The translations under genes and the position numbers were made by a program. Positions 1 through 11,173 of a stretch of DNA of 64,000 nucleotides are shown here, piece after piece. The stretch is from Phoronis australis. Its lineage: Eukaryota; Phoronida; Phoronidae. Below the pieces are notes generated by a model, which made no database searches, was not told the DNA's origin, and worked only from the letters and a program-made list of their open reading frames with translations. Numbering within the stretch: the first letter of the stretch is position 1; every line of letters starts with the position of its first letter. The stretch spans positions 1-64,000 of the forward strand of contig NMRA01000881.1 of the NCBI GenBank assembly GCA_002633005.1, given 5' to 3'.

Positions 1-680
1 TGCCGTTTACACTAGGTTTACACTAGTGAAATTTATAGGTTCCTAACTAAAATGAGTAAAAAGGGAGTTTTAACTAGGTAGACATGACTCTGAAAGTGAC
101 AAAAATCGAAAAAAAATTTTGTAGTTCGTTTTTTTAAAAAATCGTATTTTTTAATTTTCAAAAAATCCAAGTTTACCTCAAAATGACCAGGGATTATCAT
201 CAACTGTTTCCTTACGCAATATTCTACATATACATACCAAATATATGTACAAAATCATTATGATCTTGATTTTGCGGCATTTTTTGCGTGTGAGTTGGGG
301 CAAGCACGCCACTTTTTGTCATTTGGTCACTTTCCGTCTAATAACTAAAAATCTGGTCCATGTATCAATAAATCCTGGCTTGCGTTTTCACTCCAGTCCT
401 AGAGGATTTCAAATTTGCAAATTTCGTAAAAATTGACCCACGTGTTGCGGAAAAATAGGCCCGAGAATCTCGTCACTATCCTGAAATCACGAGCCGAGAA
501 AAACGGCTTTGAAGTTAAGCGGTCATCAATTGCCACTTGAGATCAAATTTCGTTTAGAATGCGTGGTCATTATGTACCAATTTTTGTTGAAGTACTAGAA
601 ATGTAGCTGATATTTACTTCATGTTTAGAAAATGTGACATACCTGTTTTTTACAGCGTAAATTTAATTATTCTTTCGAAC
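1..680. other. Anonymous A+T-rich sequence
   Basis: I see no gene, RNA or repeat here that I can support. There are homopolymer A and T runs near 110-155 and a 63-codon open frame at 245-436 with no recognisable protein character. Confidence 0.5.
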
Positions 681-682
681 TT

Positions 683-955
683 GTGAAGCACAACAGACGA
701 CCAAAACAAATATGGCTGTCACGTGGGCGGAGCTTAGCATTGATCTTTTGTCTGCTGTACTTGTGTGCCGACCACACATTAAAAACATGTGTCGATTGTT
801 TATACGATTCATCTGAACTCTCAGTGTAGTAAAAGACTATCTAACTATATTACACAGACCTATTTGTTAGTATTCCAATATTATCATCAACCAATATATG
901 TGTTATATCAAATCGCCGCGTTACTGTCTACATAACAATATTGGCGACGAGGATA
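683..955 (+). mobile_element. Possible LTR end plus primer-binding-site relic
   Basis: The segment ends with a CA-terminated stretch (about 928-937) followed closely by TTGGCGACGAGGATAAAG at 941-958. In Mag/SURL-like Gypsy retrotransposons of invertebrates, a 'TGGCGACGAGGAT' box lies directly after the 5' LTR and acts as the primer-binding region. That is remembered family knowledge, not a search result. The upstream 250 bases would then be all or part of an LTR. No gag, protease or RT coding follows: a short frame starting near 969 closes within about 30 codons. This is at best a solo or truncated LTR. The 5' LTR edge is a guess. Confidence 0.35.
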
Positions 956-1920
956 AAGAACTACTTTCATGGTAATGGTTCAACATTTTTACGTGCCTGT
1001 ACCGAATGGACTTTGGGATAAGAAAATATCACTTTCTGCGCAAATAGCGTCGCTTGGGTGAGATTCTCAAGTTACCAAAGCTTCTTATATTGCTTTGCTC
1101 TAAAATCTTATATGATGAGTTTTAATTCAGGGATACGTTTGAATCTATGCACTAAAAAAATTAGTTATATTGAACACTGGGTCATTTCTCTAATTCTTTG
1201 GGTTACGACCAGTGGCAAGTTTGACAGCCTAGTTTCTCCACGGTGCGTTCCCTGTACAGAAGTACGGTTTATCTGCAAAGACTCTACTCTGACGGCATGT
1301 AGTTGTCCATATGTGTGTTGCGCGCGGCGTGTTTTCACAGCGTGTGCATGCACTCTCACCGAATCGTGCAACACCACCCACGTCGACGCTCAGCGTCTTC
1401 TCGCAAGACCACTCACCTTACCGTCTTCTCTTGTACACGCACAATTTCTGCACTAACTGCTCAAGCTGAGTGCAGTGATGGCTTCGGTAGGACTTGGTGT
1501 GCTCAACTTAATTTTTTTGCAGATAGACAATGAGTCTCAGGCTCGGAACAGGAGCTAGTTCACCATTTCACTACCAACTTTCACATTGTCAAAAATAGAA
1601 TTATTTTGTTCTTGGTCTTGCTACAACATCAATATCAGCTGGTACAGCACTCTCGATTGCCCGGTTACGCAATGATTGTTGGCAGGGTTAGATTAGAGCT
1701 AGTAAGTGTCCTTTTATAAGCTCCGCCCCAGTTGTCAGTCACTGAGCTGGTGAGCATTCAAGCCATATGACTTACTGAGGCTTGGTCAAATATAGCTAAA
1801 AAAACAACTTTGGATTTTCAGAATGATTTTATTTTTCTTCAGCATACTGTGCATCAAGAATTAAAGATTAGGATGGCATAAAATGTAATAAACAGTAAAA
1901 AAAATTTTTTTTGTATCCAC
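956..1920. other. No recognisable gene
   Basis: Overlapping short frames exist on both strands between 1058 and 1533, but they begin at GTG or ATG at random and resemble no protein. The G+C content is locally higher around 1240-1440. I see no repeat or RNA. Confidence 0.45.
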
Positions 1921-1924
1921 CTAC

Positions 1925-2530
1925 CTTAAAATAATTTCGATTGTGTTATTTATAGTTGTTTTACAATCAACGTGTATTTGTCTTTTGTTAAATTTTACGG
2001 TTTTTGAGAGACAGTGCGCAGAAACCAGGTGTGAAACAGTGCACATGAACAAAGACAGATGTATGAATGACTGGCAAGTAGATACATGTATTTCACTTTC
2101 CTTTTCCAAATCAAACAAGTGTTCGGTAAAGTTTTGATGGCTCGTATAACTTCCATGCAGTCGAAAGTGAAACTTCCAGGATGTTTATAGCTGAACGGTA
2201 CCATACCTTTTTACTCTGGTGTCATCCTTGTACGTGGTATAACGTGCTCGCATTATCAGATCCCGCACGTTAATGATATACTGGTCAGCCAAGGTCCAGT
2301 AGTTCGAAGAAAGGCCAAATCCCTAAAATATACACCTTCCAAACGATTCAAACGAAGTCAGCCCCCTGTACAGAATGAACTGATCTGAAATGAAAACTTC
2401 AAATGAGAAAGAGTGTAGGCAGAAAGTATGAAATCAAGGTATTCGTGGGTTCGAAAGTTTTCAAGTCCAACAAGAGCAAGCGGAGCATTGAAATGCGGTG
2501 TTCTTTTAAGGGTGTTTTTGGTATCATAAA
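1925..2530. repeat. Module X, copy 1 of a diverged repeat family
   Basis: This stretch aligns by eye with 6430-7030 in the same orientation. Shared landmarks, with substitutions and small indels, are a block around 2005-2090 (GTGTGAAACAGT, then ACAGATGT and CAAGTAGAT), the phrase TACTGGTCAGCCAA/TACTAGTCAACCAA near 2280/6829, and a GAGAAAGAGTG block near 2405/6965. It is non-coding: the short frames through it are broken differently in the two copies. Confidence 0.6.
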
Positions 2531-2639
2531 AATGGCCATTAGATGGTGAACAATTTGTCAAACCCACCGAATTGAGAAGGAAATTCTAACATATAAGGAA
2601 AACATAAAAACAAATGAAACAAGGTGCACAGCTATAGTC

Positions 2640-3850
2640 CGATTGGTCTGAAACCGGTATTCTGTCGCCATCTCTATAGAAGTCTGCCAAATTTCGCCGT
2701 AGATGCAAAAATGCAAAATTTCCCCTCAAGGAGGCCAAAATAGTCAAAAACATCTGTAGGTCAACATAGTCTAGGGTCTTCGCATCAGGAACACAATTGT
2801 CAACTTTCACAATCTTGGCAGATATAGATGCAGACGTCCAAAAACCTTTGCAAAAAATTTTAATGGACAATGGGTGGCACAAGAAATTAAAAATCTGCCC
2901 TCAAATTATGTGATGTTGTCTTCTTAATAGCAACTTATTTGCCGAATTTCATGAAATTACATTTATGAACTCCGAAGATACAGAGGTAAACAAAAAAGTA
3001 TTTTGCCACCAGGTGGAACAGTAGTATTTGGATCAGTTCCGACATTTGTTGCTATTTGGCATCGGCTCCGTAGGAACACATCGTTCAAATGTCAAAGCTC
3101 CTTCGGCCTCAAACACAGTAGTCGGACCCGTCGTAGCCTGCAAATTCTAGTAATCATGCTTTAAGCGGCATGGCAGTAAGCAGTGAACGCCAGAAAATGG
3201 ATGCAGGTGGCGTACAAAACATCAGATCTGTCGAAATATTGGAATGGTTTGTCATCTCAGTAACAGAAATCTAACTGCCGAATTCATGAAAATACGTATT
3301 ACTGAAATCCGAAGATGGAGATGCAAACGTAAAAAAACATTCTTGGAGCCACAGTGATATCTAGACAAGTTCGACATTCGTTACCGTTTGTCTACTGCTC
3401 CATAAGAATACATTTTTCAAATTTCACTAAGCTCCTTCAAAGGGTTGAGGAGATTCGGCAGCAGACGAAAAAAAAAGAAAATCGCTACCAAGGGGCGACA
3501 GGTCGGGACCGTCTGAAAGTCGACGTCAGTCGTGGCCTTCTCATCAGCAACACCTCTATGAATTATTATAATGATCCTTTGAACGGTATGGCAGATAGAG
3601 GAGCAAGTCTAAAACGGATGCAAAAATAAAAAAATGTCCACAAAGTGGCACTATATTCATCGAATCTGTCCGAAAATGAAACAACATCATTACCCCTGTA
3701 TCAAAAACCTATTTGCCGAATTTCATAAAAATCCGTCAAGGAACTCCAAAGATACAGAGGCAAACGTAAAATGCTAAGATTGCCACCAGTCACCAGTCGT
3801 CACATGGGAATACCTCTTCAAAATTTCAATAACGGATTTAGGAGATACAG
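2640..3850. repeat. Diverged tandem repeats with a TGCCACxxxGTGG core
   Basis: At least three units recur near 2941, 3276 and 3715. Each carries a GCCGAATTTCAT-like phrase, then 'CTCCGAAGATACAGAGG', then 'AAACGTAAAA', then a 'TTGCCACCAGGTGG'-like core, then 'CTTCAAA...TTTCA'. Spacing varies (about 335 and 440 bp). The same unit occurs in reverse orientation at 25.19-25.48 kb and once near 8.65-8.74 kb, so this is a dispersed family that has also expanded locally. No coding function is visible. Confidence 0.6.
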
Positions 3851-3929
3851 CCGCTGGTGCCGTACGCTGGAAGTCCGGAAGTCCAGGTGTTCGGACCCCC
3901 GGACGCCCAGACAGAGATGACGGCACCCT

Positions 3930-4330
3930 GCACCCACGTATAAGTCACAGTTGGAGAACTGTAGCTGCAAGTGTCAGCCAAACTAAAATATTATCAATAA
4001 CGACAGTTACACAACTCTATCGTCCTTCATGTATCGAAGAAGACAGCATCTCTACGTCCACGCCCTCGTAGAAGCAATTTCTGGGATTTTTTTTTTACTT
4101 TTCCGACTCAGGTGTCTTTTTGTGTTGGTGGAACAGCGATATTGTTGGTTCGCTACCAGTGCTGGTGAGAGTCCTGCTTATTCAGGTCCTTTCTGGCCCT
4201 AGAAAAAGCGTCAACATTTCTCTTACTTTGAAGGTTTATATCTCAAAAAAACAGTTCAGATTCATGCAAGACTTCCAAAACTATGATTTAAACGCCGAGG
4301 TATTCCTCGGTCTGAATTATAGCTAGATCA
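3930..4330. repeat. Module Y, copy 1
   Basis: Aligns with 6050-6380 and 9885-10030. Landmarks are 'TAACTGCAAGTGTCAGCC' (here with TAGCTGC), then 'AAAATxTTAxxAATGAC', then 'CTCTATC' and a stretch ending in a T-rich run and a 'GGTCCTGCTTxTTCAGG' phrase (4167-4186 and 6250-6270). The 68-codon frame through it is not conserved in the sister copies. Confidence 0.55.
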
Positions 4331-4570
4331 AAAGCCCGTCAATACAAAGATCCACACAAGTCCAAAGTCTATCAGTTCGAAAGCTAAAAGTTCGAACTTC
4401 CATGGCATGCGCTTCTGAAAAGTGACCTCGAGCAGGAGGAGTGGAGTGTGGAGTTATGTGCATGTGCCTGATTGAAACTAAATCTTCGAAGTACTAGTAC
4501 CTCCCAAAAGGATACAAACAAAATTTGGCAATGATTACTGATCTGCAACATATATTAACATTTTAAAATT
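4330..4570. repeat. Module Z, copy 1
   Basis: Aligns with 7000-7240 and 8740-8990. Shared features are 'AAAAGTTCGAACTTCCATG' and its variants, a 'GTGACCTC' or 'GATTTTGA' block, and 'CATGTGCCTG' followed by 'GAAACT'. It directly precedes module W, in the same order as at 8.74-9.0 kb. Confidence 0.5.
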
Positions 4571-5214
4571 TTTGGTTTAGAGCAACTAAAACTTTGCTGC
4601 TCTGCTGTGGATGACATTGAATCACAAGTTTCTGGTATCATAGCTCTTCGTACTACTATCGAACTAATTAGCTTGATCATTCGGATTTACAAGCCTTTTT
4701 TAAAACATTTTCATTTGTCGCATTATTTGCCTTTGGACTTGTACACCTTCGAAGTATTGAGCTCTATCCTATTCATACTAATGCACAATGACTCTCAAGC
4801 AACGTTAGATTATCTTCTGAATTATAGTCTTCCGTTGATAAGTCTCTTCTTCGATCCTTCCTTTTCCATTCTCCTTCTATCCTTTTGGTTATCCGTGGGT
4901 AACAACGCATCATTGCTGTGTGAGTATGACGAGTAAATCGACAAAAACGTGCATTAATAAAATTTACAAGCAATTGAGAAATCTACCATTGTTTTCAATT
5001 TGACACTTGTATAGTAATTTAAAATTCTGTGTCCCTGCCAAGGCAGAAATCGATTATTTGAACCACTGCTCGGCTCCATCTGGCTGTGGCGTCTGCAGGG
5101 GAATTTAAATAACACCATTCAGGATGCATCTTGTGACCTTGAACGACGTTTGGACTTATCCATGCTGCCATTCTTTGTGTATTAGGGCTTGTGTTTGTGT
5201 GTTAGTGTAATCAA
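4570..5214. repeat. Module W, copy 1
   Basis: Aligns with the immediately following 5215-5850 (same orientation, about 640 bp apart, so a tandem pair) and with 9005-9730. Landmarks are a 'TTTGCTGCTC' block, 'GTxTCATAG', 'AACGTTAGATTA', 'CxTGCATTAATAAA', and a 3' part with 'CTCCATCxGG' and 'GAACGxxxTTTGG'. Copy 1 keeps a 109-codon frame (4607-4936) that its sisters interrupt, so I do not call it a gene. Confidence 0.6.
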
Positions 5215-5850
5215 ATTTTCCTTTACCGCCACGAAAATCGATCATTTTAAGTCGCAGGTTTATGGTCTCATAGACCTTTAGACTAGTTTTGAACTAACTA
5301 GCTTTTCCTTCGGTCGGGTTTGTGAACTTTGGGGCGCATAGGGCCCTTTTAAAAACTTTTTCTTTGTCGCATAATTTGCATTCTGACTTTTGACAGGTTG
5401 GAGTATCGAGCTCTATCTTTTTTACTAAGCCGATATGATTTGCAAGGTACGTAATATTACCATCTTGATTTTATTCTTTGGTTGTTGATTTTCGTCTCCC
5501 ATCCTTCTTGTTCCGTTTTGGTTAACCGTGGGTCGCGTTCATTCATGGGCAGGGCGAGTAAATAGAAAAACACGTGAATTAATAAAATTTACAAACAATC
5601 AAGAAATCAACTATTTTGTCAATTTGCCACTGGGATACAAATTAAAAAATCTGTTTCCCTGCCTCGGCAGTAATCTTCTCACTGGATCCACTGCTCAGCT
5701 CCATCCGGTTGTGGCATCTGCAAAAGCATTCAAAAACACCAATTATAATGTATTTTGTGACATTGAACGTCATTTGAATTTATTAATGCTGTCTTTCTTG
5801 GTATATTAGGGCTTGTGTTAGTGCAATTGTTAGTCGGGATTAGACAGAGC
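5215..5850. repeat. Module W, copy 2 (tandem to copy 1)
   Basis: Begins with 'TTTACCGCCACGAAAATCGAT' and ends with 'AGTCGGGATTAGACAGAGCG', matching the ends of copy 3 ('TTTACCGCCAATAACATT' and 'AGTCGGGGTCAGAGAGAGCG'). Compared with copy 3, the CTCCATCCGG region is uninterrupted, which gives an empty site for the retroposon tail at 9.50 kb. Confidence 0.6.
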
Positions 5851-6400
5851 GTTAGCGTCGCCACGAATATATCAGAGAGACAAGTAACAAAAATCTAGAG
5901 CAAACGAATAGTAATAGATTTAATGGATGGAGACATCCATCCATTTGAAGTGTGTTTGCGTCATCACGATCCAAACAGTAAAACCCAAATATTATCTAAA
6001 GTTCAACTAAAATACAGCCAACACTTAAAATCTTTTACAATGACTTGGATACCACACAGTTGTCACAGGTGGAGAAATGTAACTGCAAGTGTCAGCCCGG
6101 TCAAAATCTTACTAATGACGAAAGTTACAAACCTCTATCATGCTTCACGCATCGGGTTAGTCAGCAACTCATGAGTTTCCGAGATGTTTTTACCTAACTG
6201 GTGTCGGTTGTTCAGCGACATCTTTAGTTCACTGCCAGTAATGGCGATGTGAAGGTCCTGCTTGTTCAGGAGCTGTATAGCCCTAGAAATAATGTCTACA
6301 ATTCTCTAACTTTGAACGTTTACATCTCAGAAATTACTGTTCAGATTCATGAGCAAATTTTAAATACTGTGATTTAAATAACGTTCACAAATCGAAAATA
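5850..6400. repeat. Module Y, copy 2
   Basis: Follows module W copy 2, as Y copy 3 follows W copy 3. Shares 'GGATGGAGACATCCATC'-type sequence (5924-5940, also near 9787-9800 as GGATAGATGG), the TAACTGCAAGTGTCAGCC phrase and the 'GGTCCTGCTTGTTCAGG' phrase. Confidence 0.55.
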
Positions 6401-7240
6401 AAATCATCATATTTTAGAACATTAACAGTGTTTCCAAGATCTTTTCTCGAACAATTTTATTAAATTAAATTCGATCTTGTAATTGATAACACTGTTTTAC
6501 TATCAATGTGCCTTTACCTTTTGCCAAATAATTTCGTTTGTTCAGAGACTGTGCCCTGAAACCGAGTGTGAAACAGTATAGATGAATGACGACAGATGTC
6601 TGGATGACTGTCAAGTAGATTTTTTACGTCGCCTTTCCAAATCAAGCAAGGGTTTGGTAAAGTGTAGATGGCTTATATAACGCACATGCAGCGGAATCAT
6701 GTATCTTCCAGGATGTTTACCGCTGAGCGTCAACTTGCGTTTGGGCTCTGGTGTCAATCGTGTAAGTGGTGCTGCCGCATCTTTGGTACACTGTCACTGC
6801 TAGATACATCAGATACCGCATGTTAATGGCATACTAGTCAACCAAAGTCCAGTGGTTCGATGAAGTTAAGACCAGGTCCATAAAAACCTAAAATAAGTTT
6901 CAAGCGAAGTCAACCACTTGTAAGTGTTGAACATGTTATGTGCTCTGAATTGAAAACTACAACTGAGAAAGAGTGCGAACAGAAGGTATAAAATCACAGT
7001 ATTCTTCGGTACGAAGGTTTGCAAATAGAAAAATACCAAACTCCAAATGGAAACAGTAGTCGAAAAATCATCTCGAGAACTAAAACTTTGAACTTTCATG
7101 AATCAGATTTTGAACAGAGATTTCATGCAAATGATTCGGAGATTAATATGCACGTGCCTGTTAGAAACTACTTCTTGGAAGTACCATGCGGTCAAAGCCA
7201 CCTCCAAGAAGAGTAAAAAGTGATAACAAGGATCGGCTGT
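6400..7240. repeat. Modules X (copy 2) and Z (copy 2)
   Basis: Module X copy 2 covers about 6430-7000 and Z copy 2 about 7000-7240. Compared with X copy 1, the order is preserved and the spacing between landmarks is similar. The Z part ends in 'AAGAGTAAAAAGTGATAAC'. Frames here are short and not shared between copies. Confidence 0.55.
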
Positions 7241-7457
7241 GCCTAACACGTTGAAAACTTCAGTTTAATGATTGTTGGAATTTCAAATTTATTTATTTTG
7301 AAGTGTAAATTGTATTAAACAAAGACATTTGATTAGGAAAACAAAGCGACGCCGCTGCAAAAGAGGAAAAACATCGAAAAACTGGATTTCTTGCAATCCT
7401 GGTTTTGCATAAGATAATATTCTATCGCAAAATAAATAAAATAGTGATTTTATTCAT

Positions 7458-8179
7458 ACCGTATAGCCACGCAATTAGGCGCATATGCTAAATTTCTGGA
7501 CCGCGCCTAATTGCAGGATTTAGGTGTATGCGCCTATGTACGGGACATATGAGTACAGCTTGCATTGATTATGGTGCTTCGGATATAGGCACACCTTAAA
7601 TATTTTTAGGAAACACTCCTAGTTTACACATGCATTATAGTGCAAATTCTTTATCGTAACCAAAAGTAAATGTGCAAAATAATGACGATAAATGCATTTA
7701 ACAAGGTAACATTAATTTCTAATGACATACCACCGAAGAACCTGTACTGCTTGTTCGTGTGGGCAGGAAAATAAGTCCACGAATTGGACGTGAAATCCAA
7801 TGACATGGTAGTAGATTAGTCAGGTTGAACAATCACGATTCGATTGCAGTTAAAACGTTGTAGCACTTAGGTAATTTCTAGATGAGACAAAAAAGGTTTA
7901 ATTAGACGTATGTCATTAATCAGAATATAGCTTCTAATGAGTTTTAAGACTGTTTACTTTTACAGTTTAATTGTTCCTGTACTCACCCAGAGTCTCACTA
8001 ACGCCACACGCTGTGTGAAAGTGAGTGTATTTTTTAAAATCATTTAAGGTGCACCTGCGCCTAATTGCGGAACTTAAAGGCGTGCACCTGTATGCGGAAT
8101 ATTTGAGTAAACGATCTTGCAAAATACATTACAATGATCCGCATATAGGCGCGTGCGCCTAATTGCGGAGCTATGCGGT
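7458..8179. mobile_element. 0.72-kb non-autonomous TIR element with 'GCGCCTAATTGCGG' subrepeats
   Basis: The two ends are inverted copies over roughly 150-170 bp. The left end starts ACCGTATAGCCACGCAATTA and the right end, read in reverse complement, starts ACCGCATAGCTCCGCAATTA. Each arm carries two further CGCCTAATTGCxG/GCGCCTATxTxCGG motifs and ends with a 'GGCACACCTTAAAT'/'GGTGCACCTTAAAT' phrase. The core has no coding potential. The element interrupts the W-X-Y-Z mosaic between two Z modules. No target duplication is clear, so the superfamily is undetermined. Confidence 0.7.
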
Positions 8180-8640
8180 GATAACTTGAACTAACAACTG
8201 AATACCATTCAACCACTCCCCATTTAGTCCACATAATAGCCATCAAACCAGACTCAGACATGTTTTCATTTTAGAAGAGCTAAACACGTCAAAATCAGAA
8301 ATTTTACTCTCATTGAAATCGATCAAATAAGTTCAGAATATCATCCAATGTCATTAAAATGTATCAATTAATCCGAAACGCCTCCCAAAAGACCTCATCA
8401 CTTCAATTGCATCGTAAGTGATTGTAATAATGCAAGCACTGTTTTTGCGATACCTTTACGATAACAAAAGAAATGCTCTGCTTTCTGCGAACGTGACCAC
8501 ACGCCTAAAGAGATGCACTAAAACCTTCAGCGAAAAATAAAATTATTGATCTACTGCAAAGTGGACACTCCATGATAACAACGTTTTTTCGAGATATACT
8601 CTACCAAAAATCTCGTAAGTGAACATGACCTCCCTGGTAT
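8180..8640. other. No recognisable gene
   Basis: A/T-rich sequence between the TIR element and the next repeat module. I see no gene, RNA or repeat. Confidence 0.45.
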
Positions 8641-9004
8641 AGAGATTCCCTAAAACCTGTAACCGGGGTATAAAACATTCAAGGAGCTTTGAGGTTACAC
8701 AGGCAAAAGTTAAACAATTGAAATTGCCACTAGGGAAGGTAAGAAATCACTGCATTCGTGGCTCCCAAGGTTTGCAAGTCCGACAAAAATGCATAAATCC
8801 GAAGATCCATATAAGACGATAGTTAAAAATTTGAATTTTCATGACGCGAGGCTCTGATCAGTGACCTCTGATCAGTGACTTTGAGCAAAATGTTCGAGGA
8901 TTGATGTACGCGCGCCTGTTTGAAATTTGTTCCTCGAAGAGCCAGTGTCTCTCAAAATGATTCAAACAAAGTCCGGCAATGAGCACTGAGCTTTAATTGT
9001 GTCG
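8640..9004. repeat. TGCCAC-core unit plus module Z, copy 3
   Basis: At 8650-8735 there is one diverged unit of the 2.6-3.9 kb repeat ('TTGCCACTAGGGAAGG'). Module Z copy 3 follows from about 8745. A 15-bp internal duplication (CTCTGATCAGTGAC twice, 8850-8880) is unique to this Z copy. Confidence 0.5.
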
Positions 9005-9740
9005 CATTTAGTTGAATTGTCAGAGTTTCGTTTACCGCCAATAACATTTTGCTGCTCCACTGTCGATGAATTTGAATTGTTAGATTGTGGTCTCATAGAC
9101 CCTCCGACTAGTTGCAAGTTAAATAGCTTTACTTTCTGTCGGATTTGTGAACCTTCGGCTTTTATAGGGCCATTTTGTGTCAGATTATGGGCCTCCGGAG
9201 TTGTGAACCTTCAGATTATCGAGTGACTTATACCAAGGTATTATGACGCGCAAGTAACGTTAGATTACCTTCTTAATTTTAGTCTTCGGTTGCTTATTCA
9301 TCTTCCATCCTTCTTCCGTTTCGGTTGTCCCTGGGTCACAGCGTATCGTTCGGGTATACGTGTGGCGTGTCAAAAGACAAAAACGTGCATTAATAAATGT
9401 TACAAGTAATAAAAGATTGTTTTCAATTTGCTATTAGAATACTAGTTGAAAAATCTTTGTCCCTACTTCGGCAGTAACATATCACGGGAACTACTGCTGA
9501 GGGCCCCCATGGAAAGCGGTGTAAACTGATGGGATTACCCTCATTGTAAATATTGCATTAAACAAATAAAATAAAAAATAAGCTCCATCCGGTTGTTGCA
9601 TCTGCAGAGGAATTCGGTTAACACTTTTCAGCATGCATTTTGCGACCTTGAACGTCATTTGGGTTTACTCATGCAGTCATTCTTAGTATGTTAGTGCAAT
9701 TGTTAGTCGGGGTCAGAGAGAGCGACGCGAACGTGTCAGC
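9005..9740. repeat. Module W, copy 3
   Basis: Aligns with W copies 1 and 2 as described for those modules. It differs by an ~80-bp insertion at 9500-9580, annotated separately. Confidence 0.55.
9500..9580 (+). mobile_element. Short retroposon 3' tail (LINE/SINE-like) inserted in module W
   Basis: Relative to module W copy 2 (5690-5700), copy 3 is interrupted between 'ACTGCTGAG' and 'AGCTCCATCC' by about 80 bases. The insert contains 'GCGGTGTAAACTGATGGG' and ends 'ATTGCATTAAAC' followed by an AAATAAAATAAAAAATA tail. A terminal A/T-rich simple repeat with a short unique 3' segment is typical of severely 5'-truncated LINEs or of SINEs. The duplicated target is too short to define. Confidence 0.55.
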
Positions 9741-10030
9741 AAGACAAGTAACAGACGCCTAGTACAAGCCAATGATGATACATTTGATGGATAGATGGTT
9801 AGATCTATCGTTTGAAATACATGTGCGTCATCACGACGCAGAGTACAACTAAAATACAGTCCACATTTAAATATATTACAACGACCTGGACACCACAATG
9901 TTGTCACAGATGGAGCACTGTAACAGCAAGTATCAGCCAGACAAAAATGTGATCAATGACTGAAGATACGTACCTGTATCGTCCTGCGTGTATCAGGTAA
10001 GACGCCATCTCATAATGCACGCCCTCACGG
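9740..10030. repeat. Module Y, copy 3 (partial)
   Basis: Contains the GGATAGATGG block, 'TAACAGCAAGTATCAGCC' and 'GACGCCATCTCATAATGCA' (compare 'GAAGACAGCATCTC' at 4038). It ends near 10030 without the downstream half present in copies 1 and 2. Confidence 0.5.
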
Positions 10031-11173
10031 AATTAGCGGCAATCTGACACAGCAGGCTGTCCCACTCAAAATGAAACATTTCATTTAGTCATCCCATTAC
10101 ACCTCGGGAGGGGTTATCGGATTTTCCAATAAGCTGTTAGCACTTACAAACCGTTTTATTAGTAATTATTTAAAGTTTTACTGAAATTGCTATGAAGTTA
10201 CAACTGCTGAAAAAGAAATTTACAAATTCAACCAAGGCATTCAATTGAAGTGCAGTTGCAGGATACCCACGTCGTTACACCATCCACATCAATAAACCCG
10301 TCTTTTGGAAATACTGAATACCGAAAGAGTGCTATCAATGGGAAGCGTGACACGTGTGATCCTGCAGTGAAGAGATCAGAGAGATCTTCTTGGGAATGAA
10401 TGGAGTGCTTTCAAAACTAAACTGCATGGGGGCTACGACGAAGTCAGATACGGGTCGTGTGTCAGTCTTGATTCGTGGACAGAGATTTGCCTTAAGGTCA
10501 TGGTCCCTCAAACAACTGACGGATGGGTTGGTGTTTTTATTTCCTGTCCGTCAACTTTCAACATCATTTCTTTCGATTTAGTACAACTCTATTGTTTTCC
10601 GCTATTATGCTGTGCCCTCCCGTTCACGCCGGGATTAACGCGAACCCTGTCAGCGGTATCATGAAAATATCCATAGGCGAAAGAGATACGTAAAGTTTTG
10701 CTATAAATGTGTCTAAATAGTAGAGCAAACTCGAACAACAGCATGTGCGAGTTTTCTATTTCACCTGCTAAAATGGGCCCTAAAAGCAAAACTGGCATTA
10801 ACAAACGCACGTGTACAAGCTGGGAAGCTCAGTGAGAAGCAAATTGTTGAAGGTACTGTATTTGTGTCTTCACACAAGCCATATGTTTGTCACATCACGT
10901 GAAGACTTGTGTCACATACGCAACTTATTACCGTGACGCAATTGACTTTGTTTTTCTGTGTAATTTGCAAAAAGCAACTGTCGAGAAGTAAAATTTGAGC
11001 ATTTGTTGCAAAACTGCATTTTTCCAATGTTACAGTCAGCGTGCAGGGGATAGATCGATTTTCAAATGACAACCACTCATTACACAACACGTGTCTTACC
11101 GAGACTCCTCAGTCACTTGTCTTTGAAAATTTATTATTAGCTACTAACTGGTTAATAAAACAAAATATATGGT
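10031..11173. other. No recognisable gene
   Basis: Several frames of 60-75 codons occur on both strands. None resembles a protein or has convincing splice flanks. No repeat is recognised. Confidence 0.4.

Noticed and set aside
1165-1533. Overlapping frames of 70-132 codons on both strands in a slightly G+C-richer patch
   Set aside because: The frames disagree between strands, use non-ATG starts and show no protein motif.
4607-4936. 109-codon frame that looks like a membrane protein
   Set aside because: It lies in repeat module W; the two sister copies are interrupted by stops and indels, so there is no sign of selection on the frame.
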